From: Spirochaetae bacterium HGW-Spirochaetae-3
Lineage (GTDB): Bacteria; Spirochaetota; Spirochaetia; Treponematales; UBA12059
Length of the DNA: 64,000 nt
Assembly (NCBI GenBank): GCA_002839315.1
Contig: PGXV01000013.1
Location: forward strand, 54,508 to 118,507
Reading direction: 5' to 3'
Shown: piece by piece, positions 34,717-43,168 of the stretch
Layout of the letters: each line of letters opens with the position of its first letter
Numbering within the stretch: the first letter of the stretch is position 1
Position numbers and translations under genes: made by a program
Notes under the pieces: model-generated
The model's database searches: none
What the model saw: the letters and a program-made list of their open reading frames with translations, nothing else
What the model was told of the DNA's origin: nothing

Positions 34717-35583
34717 TTGCCACTATCCAATATAGGTTTCCTCGTTCCGAAGGCTCCGTGGACCGCCCGGATCGTCGGAGTCGCGAGCAAGGCGATCATC
34801 CTGGCGCACGGCGACGGAGCGGCTATCGCTATAGTCGGTACCGCCTCCAACATGGACGCGAGGGCCTTCGCGATCGAAGGCGATTATGGACGGTTCGCGC
34901 TCGTAGCCGCCGCCGAACTCGCCCGAGGAGGCTCCCGAAGCGGGGCCGCGGCGGCCTTCGACGGCGTCACCCTACGGGCTTCCCTTCGGGACGGGGACCT
35001 CGCCGAGGCCGCGGGCGACGCGATTCTATGGGACCCCCGCGACTCCCTTCGATCGGCGGGGAGTCGGGCGGCGGCGGATTGCCTCGCCGACGCGGCCGAC
35101 GCGATAGAGGCGATGGTCCGCACGGAACGTGACGGCCGGGAACGCGAGGGGATCCACGGGGACGGAGCCTTCGCGCTAGCCTTCAGGAAGATGAAGGCCG
35201 CGCCCGGGTTCCCGGCCACTATCGTAGGCTTCGGCCCTGGCTCGACGCCGTCCGGCGACGATTGGCTCGCTGGTTACCTGACGGGACGCGACCTGCTGGA
35301 AGGAGGCCCCGGCGAGGCCGAGCCCGGCCTGCGGACGGCCGTGGAGGCCTCGCTGGGACGAACGAGCGCGGCCGGCAAGGCATTGTTGCTCGGTGCGCTC
35401 GCCGGCGCGCCGCCCGCCTATCTGGTCGAGTTGGCGCTAGCGGCGACCGACGCGGAGCATGTCGATCGACTGCGGAACGCCGTACGGGAAGCGCTCGGGC
35501 ACGGCGCCAGCTCGGGCGAGGACGCGATCGCGGGCTTCGTCGCGGCCATCGGGTGTCGCAGAGGACGATACGATGCAGTATGA
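34717..35583 (+). CDS. allH: DUF2877 protein, AllH (YlbF)-like component of oxamate carbamoyltransferase
   Basis: 288 aa. TTG start with GAGGAG six bases upstream; no better start in frame. Contains the DUF2877 core FGPGSTPSGDDWLAGYLTG near 170-190, and a C-terminal part GALAGAPPAYLVE. In E. coli the homolog YlbF belongs to the fdrA-ylbE-ylbF set reported to form oxamate carbamoyltransferase (AllFGH), which makes carbamoyl phosphate from oxalurate and phosphate. Order here is H-F-G. Forms a unit with the two following genes. Confidence 0.82.
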   Translation: MPLSNIGFLVPKAPWTARIVGVASKAIILAHGDGAAIAIVGTASNMDARAFAIEGDYGRFALVAAAELARGGSRSGAAAAFDGVTLRASLRDGDLAEAAGDAILWDPRDSLRSAGSRAAADCLADAADAIEAMVRTERDGREREGIHGDGAFALAFRKMKAAPGFPATIVGFGPGSTPSGDDWLAGYLTGRDLLEGGPGEAEPGLRTAVEASLGRTSAAGKALLLGALAGAPPAYLVELALAATDAEHVDRLRNAVREALGHGASSGEDAIAGFVAAIGCRRGRYDAV

Positions 35584-35610
35584 TATGAACGGAAGGATTC
35601 AGGTATTGCG

Positions 35611-37221
35611 ATGAAACGAATTACGGTTAAGCGCGGCTCTTATTACGATTCCGTATTCCTGATGCTCGCCACGCGCGGGCTCAAGGGCCTCGCCGGCGTA
35701 CGCGACGCTATCGTCGCCATGGCAACGCCCATGAACGCGGAGCTTCTCTCCGACATGGGCTTCCCGGCCGCCGAACTGGACGGTCTCGGACCTAACGACC
35801 TGGTCGTCGCCGTCGACGCGGAGGACGAAGCCTCCGCCGAGGCGGCCGTCAAGGAGGCGTTCGATTCGCTGACGCGCAAGAAGACCGAGTCGGCCGGCTC
35901 GGGAGTCGTCAGGACGGGATCGTTCGACGCGGCGCTGACGCTGGACCCGGACGCGAACGTCGCGCTGATATCGCTACCCGGCGCGTACGCGGCCAGGGAG
36001 GCGAGGAAGGCGCTCGAATCCGGCCTCCACGTGATGGTATTCTCCGACAACGTATCCCTGGACGAGGAGATAGCGCTCAAGCGCCTCGCGGTTTCCAAGG
36101 GTCTCCTGATGATGGGCCCGGACTGCGGCACCGCCATCATCAACGGCAAGCCGCTCTGCTTCGCCAACGCGGTACGACGAGGAACGATCGGCGTAGTCGC
36201 GGCATCGGGCACCGGCCTGCAGGAGACTACCTGCCTCATAGACCGCTACGGAGCCGGCGTCAGCCAGGCCATAGGCACCGGCGGCCGCGATATGAAGAAC
36301 GCGGCGGTAGGCGGCATGACGAGCCTTCTCGCCATCGAGGCCCTGGCGGCCGATCCCGTCACGAAGGTACTGCTCGTCATAGGCAAACCCCCCGCACCGG
36401 AAGTCGCGGCGAAGGTCGTCGCGGCCCTGCGCGCGAGCGGCAAACCATCCGTAATCCATTTCCTCGGGCTGAAGCCGGCCCCGGACGAAGAGCGCGTCGC
36501 CTATGCCGCGGACCTCGAGGAGGCGTCGCTACTCGCGGCGCTGTTCTCCGAAGGCGTTCCGACCGCCGAAGCGGCCCGATCGCGCATGGCCGAGGATACC
36601 GGCAACGACCGCTACGGCAGGCCGGACAAGATCTCAATCGAGACGCTGGCCGCCGCCGAGGCTTCCAGGCTCGCGAAGGGCCAGAAATGGCTCCGGGGCC
36701 TATACACCGGCGGCACGCTCGCGGACGAGGCGCTTTTCATGGCCCACGCGATGCTGGGCGGCGTACGTTCCAACAACCAGATCGATCCCGCATGGAAGAT
36801 GACCGACCCGCTCCGTTCCGAGGGGCACGTCGTGATCGACCTCGGCGACGATTTCTTCACGGCCGGCAAGCCGCACCCGATGATAGACCCGGCCGCCAGG
36901 GCCGAGCGCCTGGCCAAGGAGGGGAAGGATCCGGAGACGGCCGTATTGCTTATCGACGTCGTCATCGGCTACGGATCCCACGCCGACCCGGCCGGCGCCT
37001 GCGTACCCGCCATCCGGGAGGCCAAGGCCGCGGCCGCGTCCCGCGGCGGCTACATGCCTATCATAGCGTCGGTCACCGGGACGCAGGCCGACCCGCAGGG
37101 CTACGCGAGCCAGGTCGCCGCGCTCGAGGCGGAAGGCGTCATCGTGATGCCGTCCAACTACAGGGCGGCTCTCGTCGCCGTTGAGATCGCGAGGATCGCA
37201 TCTGAAGGAGCGGTTATATGA
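35611..37221 (+). CDS. allF: FdrA/AllF family acyl-CoA-synthetase-like protein
   Basis: 536 aa, the FdrA length (about 555 in E. coli). Two succinyl-CoA-synthetase-alpha-like halves: MMGPDCGTAIINGKPLCFAN, then AASGTGLQETTCLIDRYGAG and GTGGRDMKNAAVGG, followed by a CoA-ligase-like C-terminal part (RGLYTGGTLADEALFMA, VLLIDVVIGYGSHADPAG). In E. coli the protein with YlbE and YlbF was linked to oxamate carbamoyltransferase activity. Despite the synthetase fold, phosphorolysis of a carbamoyl amide is the reported reaction. Coupled to the next gene by an ATGA overlap. Confidence 0.9.
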   Translation: MKRITVKRGSYYDSVFLMLATRGLKGLAGVRDAIVAMATPMNAELLSDMGFPAAELDGLGPNDLVVAVDAEDEASAEAAVKEAFDSLTRKKTESAGSGVVRTGSFDAALTLDPDANVALISLPGAYAAREARKALESGLHVMVFSDNVSLDEEIALKRLAVSKGLLMMGPDCGTAIINGKPLCFANAVRRGTIGVVAASGTGLQETTCLIDRYGAGVSQAIGTGGRDMKNAAVGGMTSLLAIEALAADPVTKVLLVIGKPPAPEVAAKVVAALRASGKPSVIHFLGLKPAPDEERVAYAADLEEASLLAALFSEGVPTAEAARSRMAEDTGNDRYGRPDKISIETLAAAEASRLAKGQKWLRGLYTGGTLADEALFMAHAMLGGVRSNNQIDPAWKMTDPLRSEGHVVIDLGDDFFTAGKPHPMIDPAARAERLAKEGKDPETAVLLIDVVIGYGSHADPAGACVPAIREAKAAAASRGGYMPIIASVTGTQADPQGYASQVAALEAEGVIVMPSNYRAALVAVEIARIASEGAVI

Positions 37222-38645
37222 ACGCTAAACCCGTACTGGATCTCTTCGGCGGGGAGCTCCGCGCCATCAACCTCGGGCTCGAATCGTTCGCGGCCGACCT
37301 CGTCCGCGAAGGCGCCGCCGCCGTGCAGGTCGACTGGCGGCCGCCGGCCGGCGGCGACAGGAAGGCGATAGCGGCCCTCGACGCTATCGCGGCCGGCACC
37401 ACCGTAGACGTGAAGAAGGCCAACGCCGAGGCCGTCAGGCGCATCCTCGCGGCGGAGCCTACCGTCATCGGCATAGGCATAGCCAAGGACGTCGTGCCCG
37501 GCATGGCCAAGGACCTCGTGCTGCACGCCGGTCCGCCCGTCACCTGGGAAAAGATGTGCGGCCCGTTGCGCGGGGCCGTAATAGGCGGCCTCATATTCGA
37601 GGGCCTCGCGAAGACGCCGGAAGAGGCGGAGGCGCTCGCCGCCTCGGGCAGGATACGCTTCGATCCGTGCCACCACCATGACGCCGTGGGACCGATGGCC
37701 GGCGTCATGACGGCCAGCATGCCCGTCTGGATAGTCGAGAACAAGGCCTTCGGCAACAAGGCCTACTGCACGCTCAACGAGGGACTCGGCAAGGTCCTGC
37801 GCTATGGGGCCTATTCCGCCGAGGTGATAGACCGCCTTGCGTGGATGCGGGACGAGCTGGCGCCGATACTGGTCGCCGCGCTGGAGCGGTTCGGCCCTAT
37901 CGACATGAAGAGCATCCTAGCCCAGATACTACAGATGGGCGACGAGGGCCATAACCGTAACCGCGCCGGCACGTCCCTGATCATCCGCGAGCTGGCTCCT
38001 CATATCGTCATGCTCGATTTCCCCAAGGAGAAGCTGTCCAAGGCGCTCGCATTCCTCAACGCCAACGACCATTTCTTCCTCAACATGTCGATGCCGAGCG
38101 CCAAGTGCTCGGTGGACGCGGCGGCCGGCATCGAAGGATCGAGCATCATCACGACGATGGCGCGCAACGGAACCGAATTCGGCATCAAGCTGTCCGGGCT
38201 GCCCGGTAGATGGTTCACCGGCCCGGCCGGCGTCGTCGACGGGCTGTACCTACCCGGCTTCGGCCCCGAGGACGCCGCTCGCGACATCGGGGACTCGGTG
38301 ATAACCGAGACCTCGGGAATCGGCGGCTTCGCGATGGCGGCGGCGCCGGCGATCGTCAAGTTCGTCGGCGGATCGCCCAAGGACGCCATCGACGTGACGA
38401 TGCGCATGTACGAGATAACCGACGCCGAGAGCCAGTCGTACCGTATACCGGTACTCGATTTCCGAGGGACCCCGACCGGAATCAACGTAATAAAGGTCGT
38501 GGAAACCGGCATATTACCGGCTATCAACACCGGCATCGCCCACAAGAACCCCGGCGTCGGCATGGTAGGCGCAGGCCTGGTCAAGCCCCCGGAAAATGCG
38601 TTCAGGGACGCCCTCGTCGCGTTCGCGGAGAAGTACGCGATATGA
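37218..38645 (+). CDS. allG: DUF1116 protein, AllG (YlbE)-like component of oxamate carbamoyltransferase
   Basis: 475 aa. Typical DUF1116 segments: AAVQVDWRPPAGGD near 33-46, HAGPPVTWEKMCGPLRGA, FDPCHHHDAVGPMAGVMTASMPVW with a histidine cluster, MGDEGHNRNRAGTSL, and FRGTPTGINVIKVVETGILPAINTGIAHKNPG near the end. Partner of AllF and AllH. ATG overlaps the allF stop. Expected to use an N-carbamoyl amide such as oxalurate or, if the pyrimidine reading is right, ureidomalonate. Confidence 0.9.
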   Translation: MNAKPVLDLFGGELRAINLGLESFAADLVREGAAAVQVDWRPPAGGDRKAIAALDAIAAGTTVDVKKANAEAVRRILAAEPTVIGIGIAKDVVPGMAKDLVLHAGPPVTWEKMCGPLRGAVIGGLIFEGLAKTPEEAEALAASGRIRFDPCHHHDAVGPMAGVMTASMPVWIVENKAFGNKAYCTLNEGLGKVLRYGAYSAEVIDRLAWMRDELAPILVAALERFGPIDMKSILAQILQMGDEGHNRNRAGTSLIIRELAPHIVMLDFPKEKLSKALAFLNANDHFFLNMSMPSAKCSVDAAAGIEGSSIITTMARNGTEFGIKLSGLPGRWFTGPAGVVDGLYLPGFGPEDAARDIGDSVITETSGIGGFAMAAAPAIVKFVGGSPKDAIDVTMRMYEITDAESQSYRIPVLDFRGTPTGINVIKVVETGILPAINTGIAHKNPGVGMVGAGLVKPPENAFRDALVAFAEKYAI

Positions 38646-38880
38646 CGCGAGCAATGCGCAGCGTCATAGGGGTGAGAACGGCGTAAGCGCCGTTCGAGGG
38701 GGTATCCCCCTTGGCGATCAATGATGCCGCGCAAGGACGCGCGGCCCTGAGAAGGCCGGCGTAGCGTAGCGAGCCGGTACGTCACGGACGACGACGAGGG
38801 GGTAGCGAAGAAGCGTCGCGAAGCGACCTTCGTAGCGAGGGGGATACTTCCCCCTTCATAGTATGAACTGTATCGTTAAA
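38646..38880. repeat. Intergenic block of hairpins and short repeats
   Basis: No reading frame. Starts with a perfect hairpin GAACGGCG-TAAG-CGCCGTTC (38676-38695), then GAGGGGG-TAT-CCCCCTT (38696-38712), and ends with GAGGGGG-ATACTT-CCCCCTT (38837-38856). Words such as GTAGCGA, GCGAAG and GCGTAGCG recur between. The similar hairpins at both ends and the different texture from coding DNA suggest a dispersed intergenic repeat element. Copy number cannot be known from one window. Confidence 0.55.
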
Positions 38881-38899
38881 GCAACATTAGGAGGTTCCT

Positions 38900-39772
38900 A
38901 TGAAGATGATCGACCTTACTATTCCGCTCGGAATCGGCACGCCGCCCTGGCCTACCTACGAGCCGCTCCAGGTAAAGTATTTCAAGCGCCTCGCGCCCAA
39001 CGGCGCCAACGGCCAGATCGTGACGCACTCCAACCATATCGGCACGCACCTCGACGGCGAGATTCACTTCTATACGCCCGGCAAGGACATCGCGTCGCTC
39101 GATATGGACTTCCTCGTACACGAGGGCGCCATCGTCGACCTGTCCGATATCGCGGGCGACTACGACGTGTACACCTCCAAGATGGTAGAGGATCGCGTCG
39201 AGGTGAAGGAAGGCGACATACTGATCATCCATACCGGCTTCCATCATTACGGATGGGACCAGCCCACGGGCGACGAGATACGCTACATGATCAAGCACCC
39301 GGGCCCGGACCGCGAGTTCGCCGAGTGGGCCAAGAAGAAGAAGCTGCGCTGGATAGGCGTAGACTGCGGCTCCGCCGACCACCCGATGAACACCAAGATA
39401 CGCGACTGGATGCCCAAGCAGGCGGCCGAGTGCGACCGCCACTTCCAGAAGAAGTACGGCAAGACCCTCGACGAGGTGTTCGCCGAGGACAAGTACCAGC
39501 TGATGCACATAGAGATGTTCAACGTCGGCATAATCCACGCCGAGTGCCTAGGCGGAGACATCGACCTGCTCCTTAACCAACGGGCGACCATCGGCTGCTT
39601 CCCGTGGCGCTTCGTCGACGGCGAGTCGAGCATCTCACGCATCGTCGCCATGGTAGAGGACGATCGCTACGAGAAGCTGATGGCCAAGAAGGCTAAGTGC
39701 GAGCTGACCAAGTTCGGGGACGTCGCCGGCGCCAAGGCCGCCTGGCTCCACGAGGAAGCCAAGAAGCGCTAA
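38900..39772 (+). CDS. Cyclase-family metal-dependent hydrolase (kynurenine formamidase/isatin hydrolase type)
   Basis: 290 aa, longer than KynB (about 210) and near isatin hydrolase (about 260). Signature H46-x-G-T-H50-x-D52-x3-H56 (HIGTHLDGEIHF) binds the divalent metal. Also GDILIIHTGFHHYG and GVDCGSADHPMN, both typical. Enzymes of this fold open cyclic amides or cut formamides. In the context of a molybdenum hydroxylase and AllFGH it is the best candidate for ring opening. AGGAGG ribosome site eight bases before the ATG. Followed by its own terminator. Confidence 0.88.
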   Translation: MKMIDLTIPLGIGTPPWPTYEPLQVKYFKRLAPNGANGQIVTHSNHIGTHLDGEIHFYTPGKDIASLDMDFLVHEGAIVDLSDIAGDYDVYTSKMVEDRVEVKEGDILIIHTGFHHYGWDQPTGDEIRYMIKHPGPDREFAEWAKKKKLRWIGVDCGSADHPMNTKIRDWMPKQAAECDRHFQKKYGKTLDEVFAEDKYQLMHIEMFNVGIIHAECLGGDIDLLLNQRATIGCFPWRFVDGESSISRIVAMVEDDRYEKLMAKKAKCELTKFGDVAGAKAAWLHEEAKKR

Positions 39773-39794
39773 CGTCCTACGCGAATATCGAACG

Positions 39795-39850
39795 AAGAGG
39801 ATAAGAGCGAAAGAGACACTTTCCTGGCCCTTATCCTCTTTTCCCTTTTT
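39795..39850 (+). terminator. Intrinsic terminator after the cyclase gene
   Basis: AAGAGGATAAG (39795-39805) pairs with CTTATCCTCTT (39830-39840), 24-base loop, then TTCCCTTTTT and another T-rich stretch. Confidence 0.72.
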
Positions 39851-39876
39851 CTCTTTTTGAATAATAGGGGTGTTGT

Positions 39877-41070
39877 ATGTCGAAGCCGCTTGAGGGCGTG
39901 CGCGTCCTCGATCTTTCCCGCGTATTGGCGGGACCGTTCTGCACGATGATCCTGTCCGATCTCGGCGCCGAGATCATCAAGGTCGAGCTGCCGGGTACCG
40001 GCGACGATTCCCGGGCGTTCGGGCCGTTCAAGAACGGCCAGAGCCTCTACTTCGTCAACGTGAACCGCGGCAAGCAGAGCGTCGCTATCGACCTGAAGTC
40101 GGAGGCGGGGAAGAAGCTGCTCATCGAACTGGCCAAGGAATGCGACGTGCTGGTGGAGAATTATCGACCGGGCACGATGGAGAAGCTGGGCCTCGGCTGG
40201 GACGTCCTCAAGGAGGCCAACCCGAGGCTGATATACGCCGCCGTATCCGGATTCGGCCATACGGGCCCCGACTCGGGACGACCCGCGTACGACATCCTCG
40301 TGCAGGCGATGGGCGGCGTGATGAGCATTACCGGCTGGCCGGATTCTCCCCCAACGCGCGTCGGACTATCCATGGGCGACATCACAGCGGCCGTATACTG
40401 CGCGGTCGGCGTCAACGCGGCCCTGTACCAGAGGCAGAAGACGGGGCTGGGGCAGAAGGTCGACGTCTCTATGCTTGACTGCCAGCTGTCCATACTGGAG
40501 AACGCGCTCGTGCGTTATCAGGTAGACGGCCGCGCGCCGTCCCCGCTGGGGACCCGCCATCCGACGATCACCCCGTTCCAGGCGTTCCGCGCGTCCGACG
40601 GGTGGTTCGTCATAGCGGTCGGCAACGACGCGCTATGGAAGAAATTCTGTACCGCGATGGGCCGGCCCGACCTGCTCGCCGACGGGCGGTTCGCCACCAA
40701 CGGTGACCGGACCCGCAATTACGACGAGCTGATTCCCGAGCTCGAGCGCCTGTTCGAGGCCAAGGGGCGCGCCGAGTGGCTCGGCCTGCTCGAGAAGGCC
40801 GGCGTGCCGAGCGCCCCGGTCAATACGGTCGAGGACGTGATGGAAGACAGGCAGCTGGCGTCGAGGAACATGTTCGTGACGGTAGAGGACGAGAAAGCGG
40901 GGACAGTGACGATCCCGGGCAACCCGATAAAGATGGAGAGCGTACCGGAGAGCCCGACGAGGCCGAAGGCGCCGTCGATAGGCGAGCATACGGACCGGAT
41001 ACTACGCGACCTGCTCGGCCTCGACGAGACGGCGATCGCGTCGCTTCGCGCGCAGGGCGTCGTCGTATGA
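39877..41070 (+). CDS. Class III CoA-transferase (CaiB/BaiF family)
   Basis: 397 aa, full length. Starts with LEGVRVLDLSRVLAGPFC and LGAEIIKVE, standard for the family. The nucleophilic aspartate should be D139 in RPAYDILVQAMGG. C-terminal PSIGEHTDRILRDLLGLDE is also typical. These enzymes move CoA between carboxylic acids; formyl-CoA:oxalate CoA-transferase belongs here. In this cluster it may activate malonate or oxalate formed by the preceding steps. Weak ribosome site. The stop overlaps the amidase start (ATGA). Confidence 0.92.
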   Translation: MSKPLEGVRVLDLSRVLAGPFCTMILSDLGAEIIKVELPGTGDDSRAFGPFKNGQSLYFVNVNRGKQSVAIDLKSEAGKKLLIELAKECDVLVENYRPGTMEKLGLGWDVLKEANPRLIYAAVSGFGHTGPDSGRPAYDILVQAMGGVMSITGWPDSPPTRVGLSMGDITAAVYCAVGVNAALYQRQKTGLGQKVDVSMLDCQLSILENALVRYQVDGRAPSPLGTRHPTITPFQAFRASDGWFVIAVGNDALWKKFCTAMGRPDLLADGRFATNGDRTRNYDELIPELERLFEAKGRAEWLGLLEKAGVPSAPVNTVEDVMEDRQLASRNMFVTVEDEKAGTVTIPGNPIKMESVPESPTRPKAPSIGEHTDRILRDLLGLDETAIASLRAQGVVV

Positions 41071-42419
41071 GCCCGGCGATCACTCAGAGACCCGGCACCG
41101 TAGCGCCCGAGCCGCTCGTAGCGCTGGCCGCGGGGCTACGTTCCGGGTCGATACCGCTACGCGGCTACGTGGAAAGGACCCTCGACCGGGTCGAACGCTA
41201 CGAAGGCTCGATCCGAGCCCTGCTGCCGGAACCGGGCAGGCGGGATAGGCTCCTCTCCGAGGCGGCCGCGCTCGAGGCGGCCTGGCCCGATCCCGCGGCG
41301 AGGCCGCCCCTCTACGGCGTCCTCGTCGGCGTCAAGGATATCTTCGCCGCGGACGGCTTCGAGACGCGCGCCGGTTCCAGGCTGCCGCCGGCGCTATTCG
41401 CCATGCGGCAGGGGCCCGTCGTATCCGCCATACGTAACGCTGGCGCCCTCGTGCTCGGCAAGACCGTGACGACCGAATTCGCGTACTTCGCGCCGGGCCC
41501 GACGGCCAACCCGTGGGACCTCTCGAGGACGCCGGGAGGATCGAGCTCGGGATCGGCCGCCGCCGTCGCCGCCGGCTTCTGCTCGCTCGCCCTCGGCACC
41601 CAGACCATAGGCTCGATATCGCGCCCCGCGGCGTACTGCGGCATAACGGGATGGAAGCCGAGCTACGAGCGGACGAGCCGCGAAGGCGTCGTGCCGTTCA
41701 GCCCTTCCCTCGACCACGTCGGACTCCTCGCCCCGACCGCCTCCGACGTAGCGGCGGCGGCTCCGCTCGTAGCCGCCGAATGGGACACCGCGGCATACGA
41801 CGTCGCCAAGGCCAGATACGGTAAGATGCGGCCCATCCTCGCCATCCCCGACGGCCGTTACCTGGCCCAGGCAGAATCGGCAGCGCTCGCCGCCTTCGAG
41901 GCGACCGTCGCCAGGCTCTACGGCGCGGGCTTCTCCATCATCCGCATCCCCGCCTTCGACGATATCGACGATATCAACGCGCGGCATCGCCGTATCGCGG
42001 CCGCGGATATGGAACGGACGCACCGCGCCTGGTTCGAAGCGCATGGCGGACTCTACGCGAAGGCGACCAGGGAGCTGATAGCCAAGGGAGCGGCGATAGA
42101 CGACAACGAGCTCGAGCTGGACAGGTCCGGCCGCGCTACGCTCAGGACGGCGCTCGAGCGCCAGCTTGAAGAGGCCGGAGCGGACTTCTGGCTCAGCCCG
42201 GCGGCCCCGGGTCCCGCGCCCCTAGGCCTCGACTCCACCGGCAGCCCCCTCATGAACCTGCCGTGGACGAACGCCGGCCTGCCGACCCTGGCCCTGCCGA
42301 CCTGCCAATCCGTCGACGGCATGCCTATGGGTATTCAGCTGGCCGCCGCCTTCGGCGCCGACGAGTCGCTTCTCGCGCTCGGCGCCGTCATAGAGACGGC
42401 CTTGAGCGCGCCGAGGTAA
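41067..42419 (+). CDS. Amidase-signature family hydrolase
   Basis: 450 aa from ATG 41067, overlapping the CoA-transferase stop. The Ser-cisSer-Lys triad is present: lysine in GVLVGVKDIF (about 90), cis-serine in RTPGGSSSGSAAAVAAG (about 155), nucleophile in TIGSISRPAAYCGITGWKP (about 180). Family reactions are hydrolysis of primary amides, allophanate, malonamate, ureides and others. Coupled to the CoA-transferase gene, a fitting job is releasing ammonia from malonamate or oxamate so that the acid can be activated. Substrate not shown by sequence. Confidence 0.9.
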   Translation: MSPAITQRPGTVAPEPLVALAAGLRSGSIPLRGYVERTLDRVERYEGSIRALLPEPGRRDRLLSEAAALEAAWPDPAARPPLYGVLVGVKDIFAADGFETRAGSRLPPALFAMRQGPVVSAIRNAGALVLGKTVTTEFAYFAPGPTANPWDLSRTPGGSSSGSAAAVAAGFCSLALGTQTIGSISRPAAYCGITGWKPSYERTSREGVVPFSPSLDHVGLLAPTASDVAAAAPLVAAEWDTAAYDVAKARYGKMRPILAIPDGRYLAQAESAALAAFEATVARLYGAGFSIIRIPAFDDIDDINARHRRIAAADMERTHRAWFEAHGGLYAKATRELIAKGAAIDDNELELDRSGRATLRTALERQLEEAGADFWLSPAAPGPAPLGLDSTGSPLMNLPWTNAGLPTLALPTCQSVDGMPMGIQLAAAFGADESLLALGAVIETALSAPR

Positions 42420-42661
42420 TAGTACCGCTCCGCTACCCGAACAGGCCGCCACCTGATTAGCACAGGCTTGGCGGCGATTCCGGGGCGGATCATCGACGAA
42501 CATTGTATTGTCTCCCCGCGTGCATTAAGCTTCAAGCAAGCATAGCCCGATATATATAGAGTCATCTTCGCGTTTCCATCCAGAATGATGCACGCGTCGC
42601 GTTCCGTAGTCGCCGGAATTTCTGTCCAGGGCCCAGCCACGGGTCAGTCAGGATATCTTGG

Positions 42662-43168
42662 GTGAAATACTACAAGGTAATAGCGAAATGCGGCCACGTA
42701 GGTATGAGCCGATACTATGCCGGGTCGTTCTATGAAGCGGCCGACAACGGCAAGGAAGCGGCCAGGATCGTACGGAATAGGCCGCGCGTCAAGCACGATC
42801 AGAAAGACGCCATCCTGGAGCTCTCGGAAATAAGCCATGCGGACTATGACCTGGGTACGCTGGAAACGCGAGCCAATCCGTATTTCCACGCTACTAACGC
42901 GTATGAGCAAGGCCTTCATTGGGATGCGATCGCGGATTCGGTTTTTTCGGAGATCGACGACGCCGACATCCGAACCTGGTACGAAACGAAAAACCATGCG
43001 CGGTACCTAAAAAAACGGAAGCGATTATGCCACGCACGCGGCTTCCGCGACGATACCGCCTCGCCATTCCTGCCATCGCGCATCGAAGACATCGCCGGCC
43101 TGGAGCTGTACGTACGAGGCGCTTACCAGCCTCGTACGCGCGTCAGGCTACCGCTACGCGGAGGCTAA
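42662..43168 (+). CDS. Hypothetical protein, unknown family
   Basis: 168 aa from a GTG start with AGGA about eight bases upstream. The N-terminal half looks conserved: KYYKVIAKCGHVGMSRYYAG, then AARIVRNRPRVKHDQKDAIL, which resembles a small uncharacterised bacterial family with a KCGHVG start. The C-terminal half is basic and less regular. No membrane segment or signal. Its last 26 bases overlap the convergent MerR gene. Base composition is a little less GC-rich than neighbours, which may mean recent acquisition. Confidence 0.6.
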   Translation: MKYYKVIAKCGHVGMSRYYAGSFYEAADNGKEAARIVRNRPRVKHDQKDAILELSEISHADYDLGTLETRANPYFHATNAYEQGLHWDAIADSVFSEIDDADIRTWYETKNHARYLKKRKRLCHARGFRDDTASPFLPSRIEDIAGLELYVRGAYQPRTRVRLPLRGG

